Assembly (NCBI RefSeq): GCF_004135735.1
Contig: NZ_CP012670.1
Location: 8,386,501-8,450,500 of the forward strand
Length of the DNA stretch: 64,000 nt
From: Sorangium cellulosum
Lineage (GTDB): Bacteria; Myxococcota_A; Polyangia; Polyangiales; Polyangiaceae
Reading direction: 5' to 3'
In this document: positions 17,980 through 28,809 of the stretch, piece by piece
How the letters are laid out: each line of letters opens with the position of its first letter
Numbering within the stretch: the stretch's first letter is position 1
Notes under the pieces: generated by a model
What the model saw: only the letters and a program-made list of their open reading frames with translations
Told to the model about the DNA's origin: nothing
Database searches by the model: none
Program-made: the position numbers and the translations under genes

Positions 17980-18855
17980 CTAAGCGCGCGTGAGGCCAGC
18001 CCGAACCGAGCGCCGTGGCCGGCAGTGGTAGAGCAGCATGCTCGTCTGGTTGTCCGGCGGCGACGCGGAGAAATCGCCGCGGAGCGCCGTGAGCTCGAAG
18101 CCGTTGTAGTGGAGCAGCGCTTCGAGCTCCTGCGGATAGAACTGACGGTGGGCGAGCGGCGTCATCCACCGCTCGCCGCCGCCAACCGGCGAGAACTCCA
18201 TGGAAACGAACAGGATCTGCCTGAGCTTGTCGTAGTCGAACCGCTCCGTGTACCGGACGACCTCGCCCTGGCCGTCCTTCGTCGGATACCGGAAGCGCGG
18301 CGTGGCGTAGGCGCGATCCGGATCGCGCGCGAGCTCGGCCGGCTCGGGCATCGAGACGTCGAAGACGAGCTCGCCGCGCGGCGTCAGGTGCTCGCGTGCG
18401 CGCGCGAGGAAACGCTCCACGTCCGCCCGCGTGTAGAGGTGAAGGAACGCGTTGAACGGGCAGATCACGAGCGGGAAACGGCGCCCCAGCCGCAACGCCC
18501 GCATGTCGCCACGCCGGAGGCTCACGCGAGCGGCGACGTCGCGCGGCCCCCGATCGAGCTGCGCGCGCAGGTCGCCCAGCATCGGCGCCGACAGATCCAC
18601 GCCCGTGATCCGCACCCCCGCCCTCGCGACGGGCAGCGTGATCCGCCCGTTACCGCAGCCGTACTCGAGCACCGGCCCACCGGACGCCACGGCGAGATCG
18701 ACGTAGTAGCGGACGTCGTCCATCCGGCGCGCGTACGTCTTCGTGTAGTACGCCGGATCCTCGTAGTGGGCCGACGTCCCCGCTTCGAGCTCGGGATCGC
18801 GACGCTGGGCGGACCCCGGGGCGCGCCTTGGCCGCGTCGTGGAGGATCCTTTCAT
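17980..18855 (-). CDS. Class I SAM-dependent methyltransferase
   Basis: The 291-residue protein has motif I VLEYGCGNGRITLP (about 62-75), the acidic end of strand 2 in GVDLSAPML, the GDM motif RRGDMRAL, and motif IV in VICPFNAFLHLY, typical of the methyltransferase-25 group acting on small molecules. The C-terminal third (RQFYPQELEALLHYNGFEL) fits this group as well. No substrate can be assigned. The start is uncertain because the annotated ATG lacks a Shine-Dalgarno match. It lies 104 bases downstream of rpoZ on the same strand and may be read through from it. Confidence 0.88.
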   Translation of the reverse strand: MKGSSTTRPRRAPGSAQRRDPELEAGTSAHYEDPAYYTKTYARRMDDVRYYVDLAVASGGPVLEYGCGNGRITLPVARAGVRITGVDLSAPMLGDLRAQLDRGPRDVAARVSLRRGDMRALRLGRRFPLVICPFNAFLHLYTRADVERFLARAREHLTPRGELVFDVSMPEPAELARDPDRAYATPRFRYPTKDGQGEVVRYTERFDYDKLRQILFVSMEFSPVGGGERWMTPLAHRQFYPQELEALLHYNGFELTALRGDFSASPPDNQTSMLLYHCRPRRSVRAGLTRA

Positions 18856-18959
18856 GGGAGGCAGATCACGCGCGGCGCTGGCACAGGGGCGGAAGCAGGC
18901 GCTGGATCGAACGCCAGACGAGGGCTTGCATCACCAGCGCACGCTCGCCGGATGCGCCA

Positions 18960-19202
18960 TCAGCGATGGCCGCCAGCGTTCATCTGCTGGAGCCACTCGG
19001 ACACGACGTCGTGGGAGCTCCGGTGGAAGTGCACCTTGCCCGCCGCGATCTCGCGGAGGCTGGTCACCGCCGGCTTGTTCTTCGTCTTCACCAGCGGGTC
19101 CGAGCCCTTCATGAGCTGCCGCGTCCGGTTGGCCGCGAGCACGACGAGAGCGAAACGGTTTTCCTCGCGCTCGAGGCAGTCTTCCACAGTCACACGCGCC
19201 AT
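18960..19202 (-). CDS. rpoZ: RNA polymerase omega subunit
   Basis: The 80-residue omega subunit helps RNA polymerase assembly and, in many bacteria, ppGpp binding. Recognisable parts are MARVTVEDCLEREENRFALV, the helix AANRTRQLMKGSDPLV and KNKPAVTSLREIAAGKV. The length is normal for omega. The start is the ATG of MARVTVEDCL; an upstream in-frame extension is not family-like. It is transcribed divergently from pyrH with 183 bases between them, so both promoters should lie in 19203-19385. Confidence 0.96.
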   Translation of the reverse strand: MARVTVEDCLEREENRFALVVLAANRTRQLMKGSDPLVKTKNKPAVTSLREIAAGKVHFHRSSHDVVSEWLQQMNAGGHR

Positions 19203-19385
19203 AGGGGCGCCGAGAGTAGCGCTCGCCCCGAGCCAGCGCAAGGGACATGCCGCGTGGCGACCCATGGCGCCGGTCCGCCGGTCGGTTGAGCTCGCCCGTT
19301 ACACGGAGCTCGCTCGGCCGCTGCGCGGCGCTCGTTGCTCGTTGCCCGTTGCTCTCCAGGCACCTCGCGACTACGAGGTGCCGCC

Positions 19386-20147
19386 GTGGCCGTCGAGCAG
19401 GATTCTCTCCTCCCCCCTCCCCCCCGTCCGGCCCCCGGGCTGAAGTACCGCCGCATCGTGCTCAAGCTGAGCGGCGAAGCGCTCTGCGGCGAGGAAGGGG
19501 GGTTCGGCATACGCCCCGAGACGCTCCACCACGTCGCCGGCGAGATCGCCGAGCTGCAACGGATGGGCGTGCAGATCGGCATCGTCGTCGGCGGCGGCAA
19601 CATCTTCCGCGGGCTGAAGGGCGCGAGCGCGGGGATGGACCGCTCCCAGAGCGACTACATGGGCATGCTCGCCACCGTGATCAACGCGCTGGCGCTGCAG
19701 GACGCGCTCGAGAAGGCGGGCGTGCCGACGCGCGTGATGACCGCGATCGAGATCCGGCAGGTCGCCGAGCCGTACATCCGCCGCCGGGCCATGCGCCACC
19801 TGGAGAAGGGCAGCGTCGTCATCTTCGCCGCGGGCACGGGGAACCCGTTCTTCTCGACCGACACGGCCGCGGCGCTCCGGGCCATGGAGATCCAGGCGCA
19901 GGCGCTGTTCAAGGCGACCAAGGTCGAGGGCATCTACGACCGCGATCCGGTGCGCCACGAGGGCGCGCAGATGTTCGCCCACCTGAGCTACGACCGCTTC
20001 CTCGCCGACAGGATCGGGGTGATGGACTCGACGGCGGTCACGCTCTGCCGCGAGAACAAGATGCCCATCCGGGTATTCAAGCTCATGGCCCGCGGCAACA
20101 TCCTCCGCGTCTGCACCGGCGAGGAGATCGGCACGATCGTCGACTGA
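19386..20147 (+). CDS. pyrH: UMP kinase
   Basis: Bacterial UMP kinase (amino-acid-kinase fold) makes UDP from UMP and ATP. The 253-residue product has LKLSGEALCG, GGGNIFRG, DYMGMLATVINALALQDALE, FAAGTGNPFFSTDTAA and the C-terminal GVMDSTAVTLCREN. GTG 19386 was chosen for a GAGGTG ribosome site 5 bases upstream; about 18 extra Pro-rich residues precede the core compared with E. coli PyrH. The usual rpsB-tsf-pyrH-frr context is absent: here pyrH is divergent from rpoZ and followed by a ppiC-like gene. Confidence 0.97.
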   Translation: MAVEQDSLLPPPPRPAPGLKYRRIVLKLSGEALCGEEGGFGIRPETLHHVAGEIAELQRMGVQIGIVVGGGNIFRGLKGASAGMDRSQSDYMGMLATVINALALQDALEKAGVPTRVMTAIEIRQVAEPYIRRRAMRHLEKGSVVIFAAGTGNPFFSTDTAAALRAMEIQAQALFKATKVEGIYDRDPVRHEGAQMFAHLSYDRFLADRIGVMDSTAVTLCRENKMPIRVFKLMARGNILRVCTGEEIGTIVD

Positions 20148-20272
20148 TCGAGCGCGCGCCCCGACACGCTCCGCGCGAGCGGCGGGCCGGATCCTCCGGC
20201 GCGCGCCCGACAGGAGCCGGAGCCCGCGCCCTCTCTGGCCGTGATGAAACCGTGCTACATCCCGGGCCTGCA

Positions 20273-21340
20273 ATGATCCGAGCTCCGGTGCGCCGCCCCC
20301 TGCTCGTCCTCTCGCTCGCCGCGCTGGTCGCAGGCTGTGATGAGCCCGCTCTCCAGGTCCCGTCGGACGCGGGGCCCCCGGTCCTCGGGCTCACCGCCGA
20401 GCAGTCCGCGCGCGTGCTCGCGAAGGTCGGAGACCGGGTCATCACCCTGGCCGATTTCGCCAGGACGCTGGAGCGGATGGACCAGTTCGACAGGCTCCGC
20501 TACCAGACGAAGGAGCGGCGCCGCGAGCTGCTCAGCGAGATCATCGACGCGGAGCTGCTCGCGCTGGAGGCCAGGCGCCGAGGCCTCGACAAGGACCCCG
20601 CGGTCGAGGACGCGATCCGGCAGATCCTCCGCGAGGCGATGGTCGCCCAGGCGAGGGCTGGCCTGCCCGCGCCGGCCGACATCCCCGTGTCCCAGGTGCG
20701 CGCGTATTACGAGGCGAACGCCGACAAGTTCACCGAGCCCGAGCGGAGGCGCGTCGCCGCGATCGTCGTCGGCGACAGGTCGCTCGGAGAGCGGGTCCTC
20801 AAGGAGGCGCAGGCCTCCGGGAGCGGCGCCGCGTGGGGCGAGCTCTTCTTCAAGCGCTCGCTCACGGCGCCGAAGGACAGGAGCGCGGGCGCGCCGCTCG
20901 ATCTCGCCGGAGAGCTCGGCATCGTCGGCCCGCCCGGCGATGCGCGCGGCGCCCACCCGCACGTGCCCGAGCCGGTCCGCGCGGCCGCCTTCCGTATCGG
21001 CAGCGTCGGCGCGGTCAGCGATGAGCTCGTCGAGGCCGACGGCCGGTTCTACATCGTCCGCCTGAGCGGGCTCACCGCCGGGCACCGGCGCGAGCTCGCC
21101 GAGGCCGAGCGCTCCATCCGGGTGGCGCTGCTCCAGCAGAAGATGCAGGACCAGGAGCGCGCCCTCGAGGAGGAGCTGCGCAAGAAGTTCCCCGTCGAGC
21201 TCAACGACGCGGCGCTCGCCACGGTGAAGCTACCGGAGCAGCTCATGGCGCCCGGGAGCGCACCGCCTGCCGACACCGCAAAGCCCCGCACGCCGCCGGC
21301 CGGCGGCGCCGCGGCCCCCGCGAGCGATGCCGGCCAGTAG
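20273..21340 (+). CDS. PpiC/SurA-like peptidyl-prolyl isomerase lipoprotein
   Basis: A 355-residue predicted lipoprotein (LAALVAGC, Cys22 lipidated). It has a helical SurA-N-like region (about 45-140: GDRVITLADFARTLERMD, RRELLSEIIDAELLALEARRRG) and a parvulin-type PPIase domain (about 150-290), ending in helix and a Pro/Ala tail. The parvulin part looks shortened and diverged, so chaperone function without strong isomerase activity is possible. It probably helps outer-membrane or secreted proteins fold in the periplasm. It lies 125 bases after pyrH, and its last 14 bases overlap the start of kamA in another frame. Confidence 0.87.
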   Translation: MIRAPVRRPLLVLSLAALVAGCDEPALQVPSDAGPPVLGLTAEQSARVLAKVGDRVITLADFARTLERMDQFDRLRYQTKERRRELLSEIIDAELLALEARRRGLDKDPAVEDAIRQILREAMVAQARAGLPAPADIPVSQVRAYYEANADKFTEPERRRVAAIVVGDRSLGERVLKEAQASGSGAAWGELFFKRSLTAPKDRSAGAPLDLAGELGIVGPPGDARGAHPHVPEPVRAAAFRIGSVGAVSDELVEADGRFYIVRLSGLTAGHRRELAEAERSIRVALLQQKMQDQERALEEELRKKFPVELNDAALATVKLPEQLMAPGSAPPADTAKPRTPPAGGAAAPASDAGQ

Positions 21341-22559
21341 CGGGCTCGTCGCCGCCACGCGGCTCGCCCGGCGGCCCCACGATCCAGGCGCGGGCGCCGG
21401 CGAGAGCGCCGTGCCGGAGCGCGCCGCGGCGCCGGACGCGCCCGCCGAGAGGGCGCGCCCGGCCCGCCGGAAGGCGCGGCAGAGCGACTGGACGTGGCAG
21501 CTGCGCCACGCGCTCTCGAGCGCCGACGAGCTCCACCGCGCGCTGTCGCTCACGCCGGAAGAGCTCGCTGGCGCGAGGCGCGCCGAGAAGGCCGGGCTAC
21601 CGATCCGCGTCACCCCCTACTACCTCGGCCTGTGCGACAAGGAGGACCCGGCCTGCCCGATCCGCCGGCAGTGCGTCCCGCTCGCGGACGAGGCCACGGA
21701 GGTGCCCGGGGATCTCGTCGATCCGCTCGGCGAGGTCGCGCACGAGGTCGCGCCCCACCTGGTGCAGCGCTACCCGGACCGCGCGCTGCTGCTCGCGACC
21801 GACCGCTGCGCGGTCTACTGCCGCTTCTGCACGCGCTCGCGCATGGTTGGCGACGGCGGCGGCGCGGTGGCGCTCGAGCGGCTCGCGCCGGCGATGGCCT
21901 ACCTCGAGGCGCACCCCGAGGTGCGCGACGTCATCGTGAGCGGCGGCGATCCGCTGGCCGTCTCGACGGACCGCGTGGCGCGGCTCCTTGCGCGGCTGCG
22001 GCAGATCCCGAGCGTCGAGACGATCCGGCTCGCCACGCGCGTGCCCGTCACGCTGCCGCAGCGGATCACCACGGAGCTGGTGCGCGCGCTCAGGCCTTAC
22101 CATCCGCTCTGGGTGATGACGCATTTCAATCACCCGAAGGAGCTCACGCCCGCGGCCGCGCGCGCGTGCCAGCGGCTCGTGGATCACGGCTTCCCCGTCA
22201 TGAACCAGACCGTGCTGCTGCGCGGGGTCAACGACGACGCGTCGACGCTCGCGGCGCTCTTCCGGGGCCTCGTGCGCTGGCGCGTGCGCCCCTACTACCT
22301 GCTCCAGATGGACCCGGTGCGCGGCACCGCGCACCTGCGCACGCCGCTCGCGACCGGCATCTCCCTGATGGAGCAGCTCCAGGGCCGGCTCACCGGCATC
22401 GCGCTGCCGAAGCTGATCGTGGACACGCCCGGGGGGATGGGCAAGGTGCCCGTCGGCCCCGACTACATCGTCGACCGAGGGCCAGGGCGCACCGTCCTCC
22501 GCACCCACCGCGGGGTCGAGGTCGAGTACGTCGATCCCCCGCCGCAGCCCCTCCGCTGA
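21327..22559 (+). CDS. kamA: KamA-family radical SAM aminomutase (lysine 2,3-aminomutase type)
   Basis: A 410-residue radical SAM/PLP enzyme. The iron-sulphur cluster motif CAVYCRFC gives Cys161, Cys165 and Cys168. The glycine-rich DVIVSGGDPLAV binds SAM, and PGGMGKVP carries the PLP lysine. Members turn L-lysine into beta-lysine, either as free metabolite or (EpmB type) for modifying elongation factor P. No efp, epmA or lysine-fermentation gene is adjacent, so the role is open. The N-terminal 50 residues are low-complexity. The ATG lies inside the end of the ppiC-like gene, suggesting coupling. Confidence 0.9.
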   Translation: MPASSGLVAATRLARRPHDPGAGAGESAVPERAAAPDAPAERARPARRKARQSDWTWQLRHALSSADELHRALSLTPEELAGARRAEKAGLPIRVTPYYLGLCDKEDPACPIRRQCVPLADEATEVPGDLVDPLGEVAHEVAPHLVQRYPDRALLLATDRCAVYCRFCTRSRMVGDGGGAVALERLAPAMAYLEAHPEVRDVIVSGGDPLAVSTDRVARLLARLRQIPSVETIRLATRVPVTLPQRITTELVRALRPYHPLWVMTHFNHPKELTPAAARACQRLVDHGFPVMNQTVLLRGVNDDASTLAALFRGLVRWRVRPYYLLQMDPVRGTAHLRTPLATGISLMEQLQGRLTGIALPKLIVDTPGGMGKVPVGPDYIVDRGPGRTVLRTHRGVEVEYVDPPPQPLR

Positions 22560-22568
22560 TCCGCCGGC

Positions 22569-25307
22569 TCAGCGCCCCGGGCCGCGCGAGAGCGGCTTCG
22601 CGAGCCGGAACGACAGGTTGAGCGCCCGCGCCACGCCGAAGGAGCGGGCGCGCGACGCGCTCCGGCACTGCTGCGCGTCGGCGGCCCAGCTGCCCGCGCG
22701 GGAGATGCGCCACGGCGGAGCGTCGCCGCCGGCGTCCACCGAGAGCTCGAGCTCGCGCGACGTCTCCGCCCAGGACCGCTCGCCGTGCACGTCGGCGACC
22801 CACTCGCGCACGCCGCCGGCCATGTCGCGCACGCCGTACGGCGACGTGTCGATGGGGAAGGTCCCGACCGGCTCCGGCTGCGAGAGGAACGGCCGCGACG
22901 AGCGCATCAGGCAGAACGTGGGGTCGAAATGGTCCCCCCACGGGTAGAACCTGCCGTCGGTCCCGCGCGCCGCCTTCTCCCACTCGAGCTCGGTGGGGAG
23001 CCGGAGCTCGATGCCGTCTCGCTCGCTCCGGAACCGGCAGTACGCCACGGCGTCGTACCAGTCGATGAGGACGACGGGCAGGTTCCAGAGGTGCCCCTCC
23101 TCCGCCGGGAACAGCTTCTGCGCGTCGCCCTCCACCACGGTGGGCAAGGGCTCCCAGCCGCCGCCGGCGGCGGGCCGCGCCACGTAGCCCTCGGAGCCGC
23201 GCGTCCCGTGCGGCGCGCGCTTGAGCGCGAGGTCGAGATCGCGCGTCTCGAGCTCGTTCAGGAACTCGCAGTACTCGCGGAACGTGACCGGGAACTTCGC
23301 GATGGCGAAGTCGGGCACGTCGAGCTCGGCGCGGCGGAGCGGATCGTACGCCTGCGCGTCGCCGCCCGCGATGAAGGCCCCGCCCGGGATGTAGACGAAC
23401 CCGTCGCCGATCTCGGCGTCGGTGTAGAGGTTCACCTCCACGCGGTGGTGGGTGCCCCGCTTGAGCAGCAGCGGGTAGCGGACGTCGCGGTAGCCGGCGC
23501 GCTTCAGGACGAGGAGGTAGCTGCCGGGGCTGAGGTGCACCTCGCGGAGCGGGGTGCGGCCGAGGGGGCGCTCGTCGCTCGCGACCAGGATGCGATCCCG
23601 CTCGACGTAACGGTACGCGACGACGCTGGCCCCCGGCGGCGAGGAGTCGACCGAGACGACCGCGTCGGCGGAGAGCAGCGCGGCGTAGCGGCCCACGTCG
23701 AACTCCGCCACGAGCGCCTCGTGGTAGATGCGCGCCGCGTGCTGGTGCTCCTGGTCCGCCCGCACCGCGCGCGACCAGTAGAGATCCGCGAGCCCGGCGC
23801 GCGCCTCGACCAGATCCGGATCGTAAGCGAGCGCCTTCGTGTAGAGATCGATCGCCTCCGCCGCGGCGCGCGCCTGCTCGCGCTCCACCTCGGCGGCGCG
23901 ATCCTCGAGCTCCCAGCCGGCCCGCTTGCGCTCGATCGGCTCGTACGCCTTCACGTCCTTGAGCAGCCGCCGCGCCTCCTCGACGAGCCGCTCGCGCTCG
24001 CCGTCCAGCCTGCGGTCGCGCTCCAGCGGGGCCTTGGCCAGCTCGCAGAGCTTGATCGCCTCCTCGCGCCGGCGCATCCGCTCCTTCGCGCCCTCGAGGA
24101 ACGCCTCCGCCTCGGCCGCGACGCGGTCGGCCGTCGGCGGCCTCCGATCGGGGTCCTTCGAGAGCATCGCCAGGCAGAGGTCCTCGAGCAGCAGCGGGCA
24201 GCTCGGCGAGATGGAGCGCGGCGGCTTGGGATCGCGCGTCTGCGTCGCGAGGATCACGGCGAGCACGGTCGGCGCGTCGAACGGGTGCTCGCCCGTGAGG
24301 ATCTCGTAGAGCACCACGCCGAGCGCGAAGATGTCCGCCCGTTGATCGATCCGCGCGTGATCCCCCCGGATCTGCTCCGGCGCGATGTATCCGGGCGTGC
24401 CCGAGAGCGCGCTCGCGAGCGCCTCGCGCCGCTTCCGGCCGAAGTCCTGCCCGCCGCCCGGGTCGAGGGAGATCGGCTCGGTCACCTCCGCCCTGGAGAG
24501 CAGCTTCGCGTTGCCCCAGTCGCCCAGGTACACCTCGCCGTAGTCGCCGAGCAGCACGTTCTCCGGCTTGATGTCGCGGTGCGCGACGCCCCGCCGGTGC
24601 GCGTAGGCCAGCGCCCGCGAGATCTGCACGAAGGCGCCGATGAGCCGGACCAGCGGCCATTGCTTGCGGAGCTCGGGGCTCGTCAGCACGTTCTGCAGGC
24701 TCTGCCGCTTGACGACCCGCATCGAGTAGTAGGGTTGCCCGCTCGGCAGCGTCCCCAGGTCGTAGACCGGGATGATGTTCGGGTGCTCGAGCTGCGCCGT
24801 GATGCGCGCCTCGGTCAAGAACCGGTTGCCCACCACGGAGTCCGCCTCGGCCCCGGGCTTCAGGGTCTTCAGCGCCACCACGCGCCCGATCTCCCGGTCG
24901 CGCGCCTTCACCACCTTCCCGGCGCCCCCGGCCCCGAGCGCCTCGCCGACCTCGTAGCGGCCGCCGCCGGTCACGGCGCGCGCGCCAGAGGTCGAGAGCG
25001 CCGGGAAATCGGGCAGGGCCTCCTCGCCGGGAGGGTCGGTGTCCCGCTGCGTGTCGAAGCGGAGCGCGTCCGGATCGTCGGGCTGCGGGGCGAGGTCGCG
25101 CGCGGACGACGGGCCGCGCCCCTCCGGCCCGAGCAGCGCGGAGATCTGCTCGGGCGAGAGGATCCCCTCGAAGAGCTCCTGGGGCGTCGACGCGCCGCCG
25201 AGGGCCCACCGACACGCCATGTCCCACAAGGCGTTGGGCTCGATGAGCCCTCGCGCCACCGCGGCGACGGCCAGGGCACGAGCCTCACGCGTCTGAGCGA
25301 GCTTCAC
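22569..25307 (-). CDS. Ser/Thr protein kinase fused to PEGA and FGE-sulfatase domains
   Basis: A 912-residue signalling protein. A 115-residue N-terminal region precedes a Hanks-type kinase domain (about 117-400): Gly loop GAGGAGKVV, Lys147 in VALKTLK, catalytic loop HRDIKPEN (243-250), GTPGYIAPEQ. The metal-binding DFG is GDWG (262-265), which keeps the Asp. A charged helical linker with TPR-like repeats follows (about 400-560), then a PEGA domain (SSPPGASVVAYRY ... LSPGSYLLVLKRAGY) and a C-terminal FGE/SUMF1-like domain (about 645-900: VYIPGGAFIAGGD, LRLPTELEWEKAARG, DMAGGVREWV). No membrane segment is obvious. Kinase-FGE fusions are characteristic of myxobacteria. It converges on kamA with only 9 bases between stops. 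Confidence 0.93.
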   Translation of the reverse strand: MKLAQTREARALAVAAVARGLIEPNALWDMACRWALGGASTPQELFEGILSPEQISALLGPEGRGPSSARDLAPQPDDPDALRFDTQRDTDPPGEEALPDFPALSTSGARAVTGGGRYEVGEALGAGGAGKVVKARDREIGRVVALKTLKPGAEADSVVGNRFLTEARITAQLEHPNIIPVYDLGTLPSGQPYYSMRVVKRQSLQNVLTSPELRKQWPLVRLIGAFVQISRALAYAHRRGVAHRDIKPENVLLGDYGEVYLGDWGNAKLLSRAEVTEPISLDPGGGQDFGRKRREALASALSGTPGYIAPEQIRGDHARIDQRADIFALGVVLYEILTGEHPFDAPTVLAVILATQTRDPKPPRSISPSCPLLLEDLCLAMLSKDPDRRPPTADRVAAEAEAFLEGAKERMRRREEAIKLCELAKAPLERDRRLDGERERLVEEARRLLKDVKAYEPIERKRAGWELEDRAAEVEREQARAAAEAIDLYTKALAYDPDLVEARAGLADLYWSRAVRADQEHQHAARIYHEALVAEFDVGRYAALLSADAVVSVDSSPPGASVVAYRYVERDRILVASDERPLGRTPLREVHLSPGSYLLVLKRAGYRDVRYPLLLKRGTHHRVEVNLYTDAEIGDGFVYIPGGAFIAGGDAQAYDPLRRAELDVPDFAIAKFPVTFREYCEFLNELETRDLDLALKRAPHGTRGSEGYVARPAAGGGWEPLPTVVEGDAQKLFPAEEGHLWNLPVVLIDWYDAVAYCRFRSERDGIELRLPTELEWEKAARGTDGRFYPWGDHFDPTFCLMRSSRPFLSQPEPVGTFPIDTSPYGVRDMAGGVREWVADVHGERSWAETSRELELSVDAGGDAPPWRISRAGSWAADAQQCRSASRARSFGVARALNLSFRLAKPLSRGPGR

Positions 25308-25834
25308 CCGAGCGACCTCTCGTCCGGAACGATCTCACCCTCCAGCGCGGAGCGGAAGGCCACGCCGGGGCCGCACCCCCCGGCGCCGCGAGGGAGGGAG
25401 GCGGAGCGCTCCCTCGAGCGCTCCTGGGCTGCCGATGCGGTTCCGTGCGCTCCCACGAGGCGCCACACGTCAGCGGCCGCGACAGGCGACCGCGCTCTCG
25501 CCACAGCGGCCCGAGCTGCCTCGTTCGGAGTCGGTGCGCGGCACGGCCCGGGCAGCGATGGCGGCCCCCGCGCCCCGGCGTTCGGACAGTCTACATATCG
25601 GAAATTCCTGCATTTCCCAGCGGCGACGAGCGCCGATCAGGGTACGTGGTGTCCCCTTCCCTGCGCAAGAGCGATGGGGAGGTGGTCGCCGCGGAGCGCG
25701 GTCATTGTCCGTCGCACCTTCGTCGCCCCCGCGTCGCACGTTTCTGCCGACCTCGCGCCGCTGTCATACCAGCCGGCCGCGCCGTGGGGCGCGACGGATT
25801 TCGATCCCGGGGGGGTCTATGGTACGCCGCGGGG
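25308..25834. other. Intergenic region (527 bp) between kinase-FGE and carboxyltransferase genes
   Basis: Divergent intergenic region; no gene supported. A short AT-rich patch near 25588-25615 is the only compositional feature and may mark a promoter, but no convincing hexamers were placed. Confidence 0.5.
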
Positions 25835-27400
<1,566 letters not shown>

Positions 27401-27719
27401 CAGAATTTTGGGACGACGCGGCGGCCGTACGAATCCTGCGGAGCGGAGAGGCGGCCCGCAAACCTGCTCACGAGCGCCTCGGCGGGCTCGAGCAGGACCG
27501 AGCGACGCCGTTGCGCAGCCGATCCCGAGCGTGTAGAAACGACTTGCGTGGCTGTTTTTCTTTGTTCTCCACGCGCGATGCTTCTCTCTGACCAACGATC
27601 TGCACAGGTGCACCCGGGGGCCGGTCGCAGGGAACGGGTGGTTTGGCGGGCATGCCGAGCGTTGGGGGGTCGCCGAGTCTACGAATGAAGGGTCGGTTGG
27701 GTTCCGTGGAGGTTTGAGC
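27401..27719 (+). other. Intergenic region (319 bp) before Gly-rich lipoprotein gene
   Basis: No gene or clear hairpin terminator was found. The bases at 27530-27570 and 27640-27700 are less GC-rich and probably contain the promoter of the following lipoprotein gene. Confidence 0.5.
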
Positions 27720-28265
27720 ATGAAATCTTGGGTATTCGCTGCATTTTTGATCTCCGTATGCGCCCTCGCGGCGTGCGACGATGGCGAGACCGGTCCGGGA
27801 AATAACAGCGGGAGCGGCGGCGCAGGTGGCAAGGGCGGCAGCGGCAGCAGCGGCGGCGGCAACGACGGCGGCGGCGGCAACGACGGCGGCGGCGGCAACG
27901 ACGGCGGCGGCGGCTCGGGCGAGGGTGGAGCGGGCGCCGCGAGCTCCACGTCTTCGGGTCCCGTGACCTGTGAAGAGAGCTCGGACACCTGCGGCCGCGA
28001 CACGGGCTCGGGCTGCTACCAGTGCGCCAAGGAGGGTCCGTGCAAAGACGTCATCGCTGCGTGCATTGCGGACGACTCCTGTTTCAACCTGATGGCGTGT
28101 CTCGATGGGTGCGCCAAGGAGGCCGATCCGGCGGCGTGCGAGGCCGAGTGCCGCACGAACAACCCGGAAGGGGAGGAGGCCTACGACGCCATCACCGAAT
28201 GCACTATCTGCCAGGAGTGCCCCGAAACCTGCGGCGCGATCGACGTGGAGCTGTGTCAGCAGTGA
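27720..28265 (+). CDS. Gly/Asn/Asp-repeat lipoprotein with Cys-rich C-terminal domain
   Basis: A 181-residue predicted lipoprotein (LISVCALAACDD; Cys19 or so lipidated). A flexible Gly/Ser linker with three GGGND-type repeats is followed by a Cys-rich domain of roughly 16 Cys (CYQCAKEGPCKDV, CFNLMACLDGCAKE, CTICQECPETC), a pattern frequent in myxobacterial surface lipoproteins. ATG 27720 follows a GGAGG site at 7 bases; a TTG two codons earlier is possible. Function unknown. It is a single gene with its own terminator 32 bases after the stop. Confidence 0.85.
   Translation: MKSWVFAAFLISVCALAACDDGETGPGNNSGSGGAGGKGGSGSSGGGNDGGGGNDGGGGNDGGGGSGEGGAGAASSTSSGPVTCEESSDTCGRDTGSGCYQCAKEGPCKDVIAACIADDSCFNLMACLDGCAKEADPAACEAECRTNNPEGEEAYDAITECTICQECPETCGAIDVELCQQ
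27852..27914 (+). repeat. 18-bp in-frame repeat coding GGGGND
   Basis: Units of 15, 18 and 18 bases (27852-27866, 27867-27884, 27885-27902) plus a partial copy encode a GGG(G)ND ladder inside the linker of the lipoprotein gene. Copy-number change would keep the reading frame. Confidence 0.9.
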
Positions 28266-28296
28266 GGCGCTGACCCACAGCACGCCAGCTTCCCGA

Positions 28297-28336
28297 CCGA
28301 AGGGGGCGCCCGGTGAGGCCGCCCCCTTCGGCCTTT
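28297..28336 (+). terminator. Rho-independent-type terminator of the Gly-rich lipoprotein gene
   Basis: A perfect 12-bp stem (CCGAAGGGGGCG / CGCCCCCTTCGG, 28297-28308 and 28320-28331) with an 11-base loop, followed by CCTTTG, starts 32 bases after the stop codon. It is the clearest terminator in the window. Confidence 0.82.
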
Positions 28337-28809
28337 GTGCGCTCCTCGCCAGGACGACCATCGCCCGATCTTCGCGGTCCACACGAAATCTGCTGTGGCT
28401 GCATCCACGGAAGCACGCGCGCCCGATGCCCGTGCGACCCCCCCTGGCCCGGGTGCGCTGCCCCCGAGGCGGCAGGGACACCGGGCCGGGAGAGCGGAGG
28501 CGGCCGGAGCCAGGGGGAGCCCCAGCGGCAGGGGACGAGGCGGAGATCGGCCAGGGCTCGCGCGCGCGCCGCCGTGGCCGCGCGTCGGCCGGGCGCGCCT
28601 GGCCCAGGGGTCGATCCGGTCGGAGGTGCCCGCCGTTCCCCGGGATCCACGGCAAGTGCGCGAGGTAGCTCACGGGTTGGCGGCCGGCCCGCCTCGACGT
28701 CCTCGGGCCCCGGGCGCCCTCAATCGCGCAGCGCGCGCCGGGTTGCGCCTTCATGGCCCGGGCAACCCGTGGTAACGCTTGGCGGCGCCGCCGATGTGCG
28801 GCATCCGAC
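28337..28809 (+). other. Intergenic region (about 470 bp) upstream of the RNase E/G gene
   Basis: It starts after a strong terminator and runs to the RNase start with no supported gene, so it must contain the promoter and possibly a long 5' leader of the rne-ribEBH-nusB run. It is very GC-rich with many short inverted repeats; I could not single out a conserved regulatory structure, and I saw no FMN riboswitch pattern. Confidence 0.5.
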
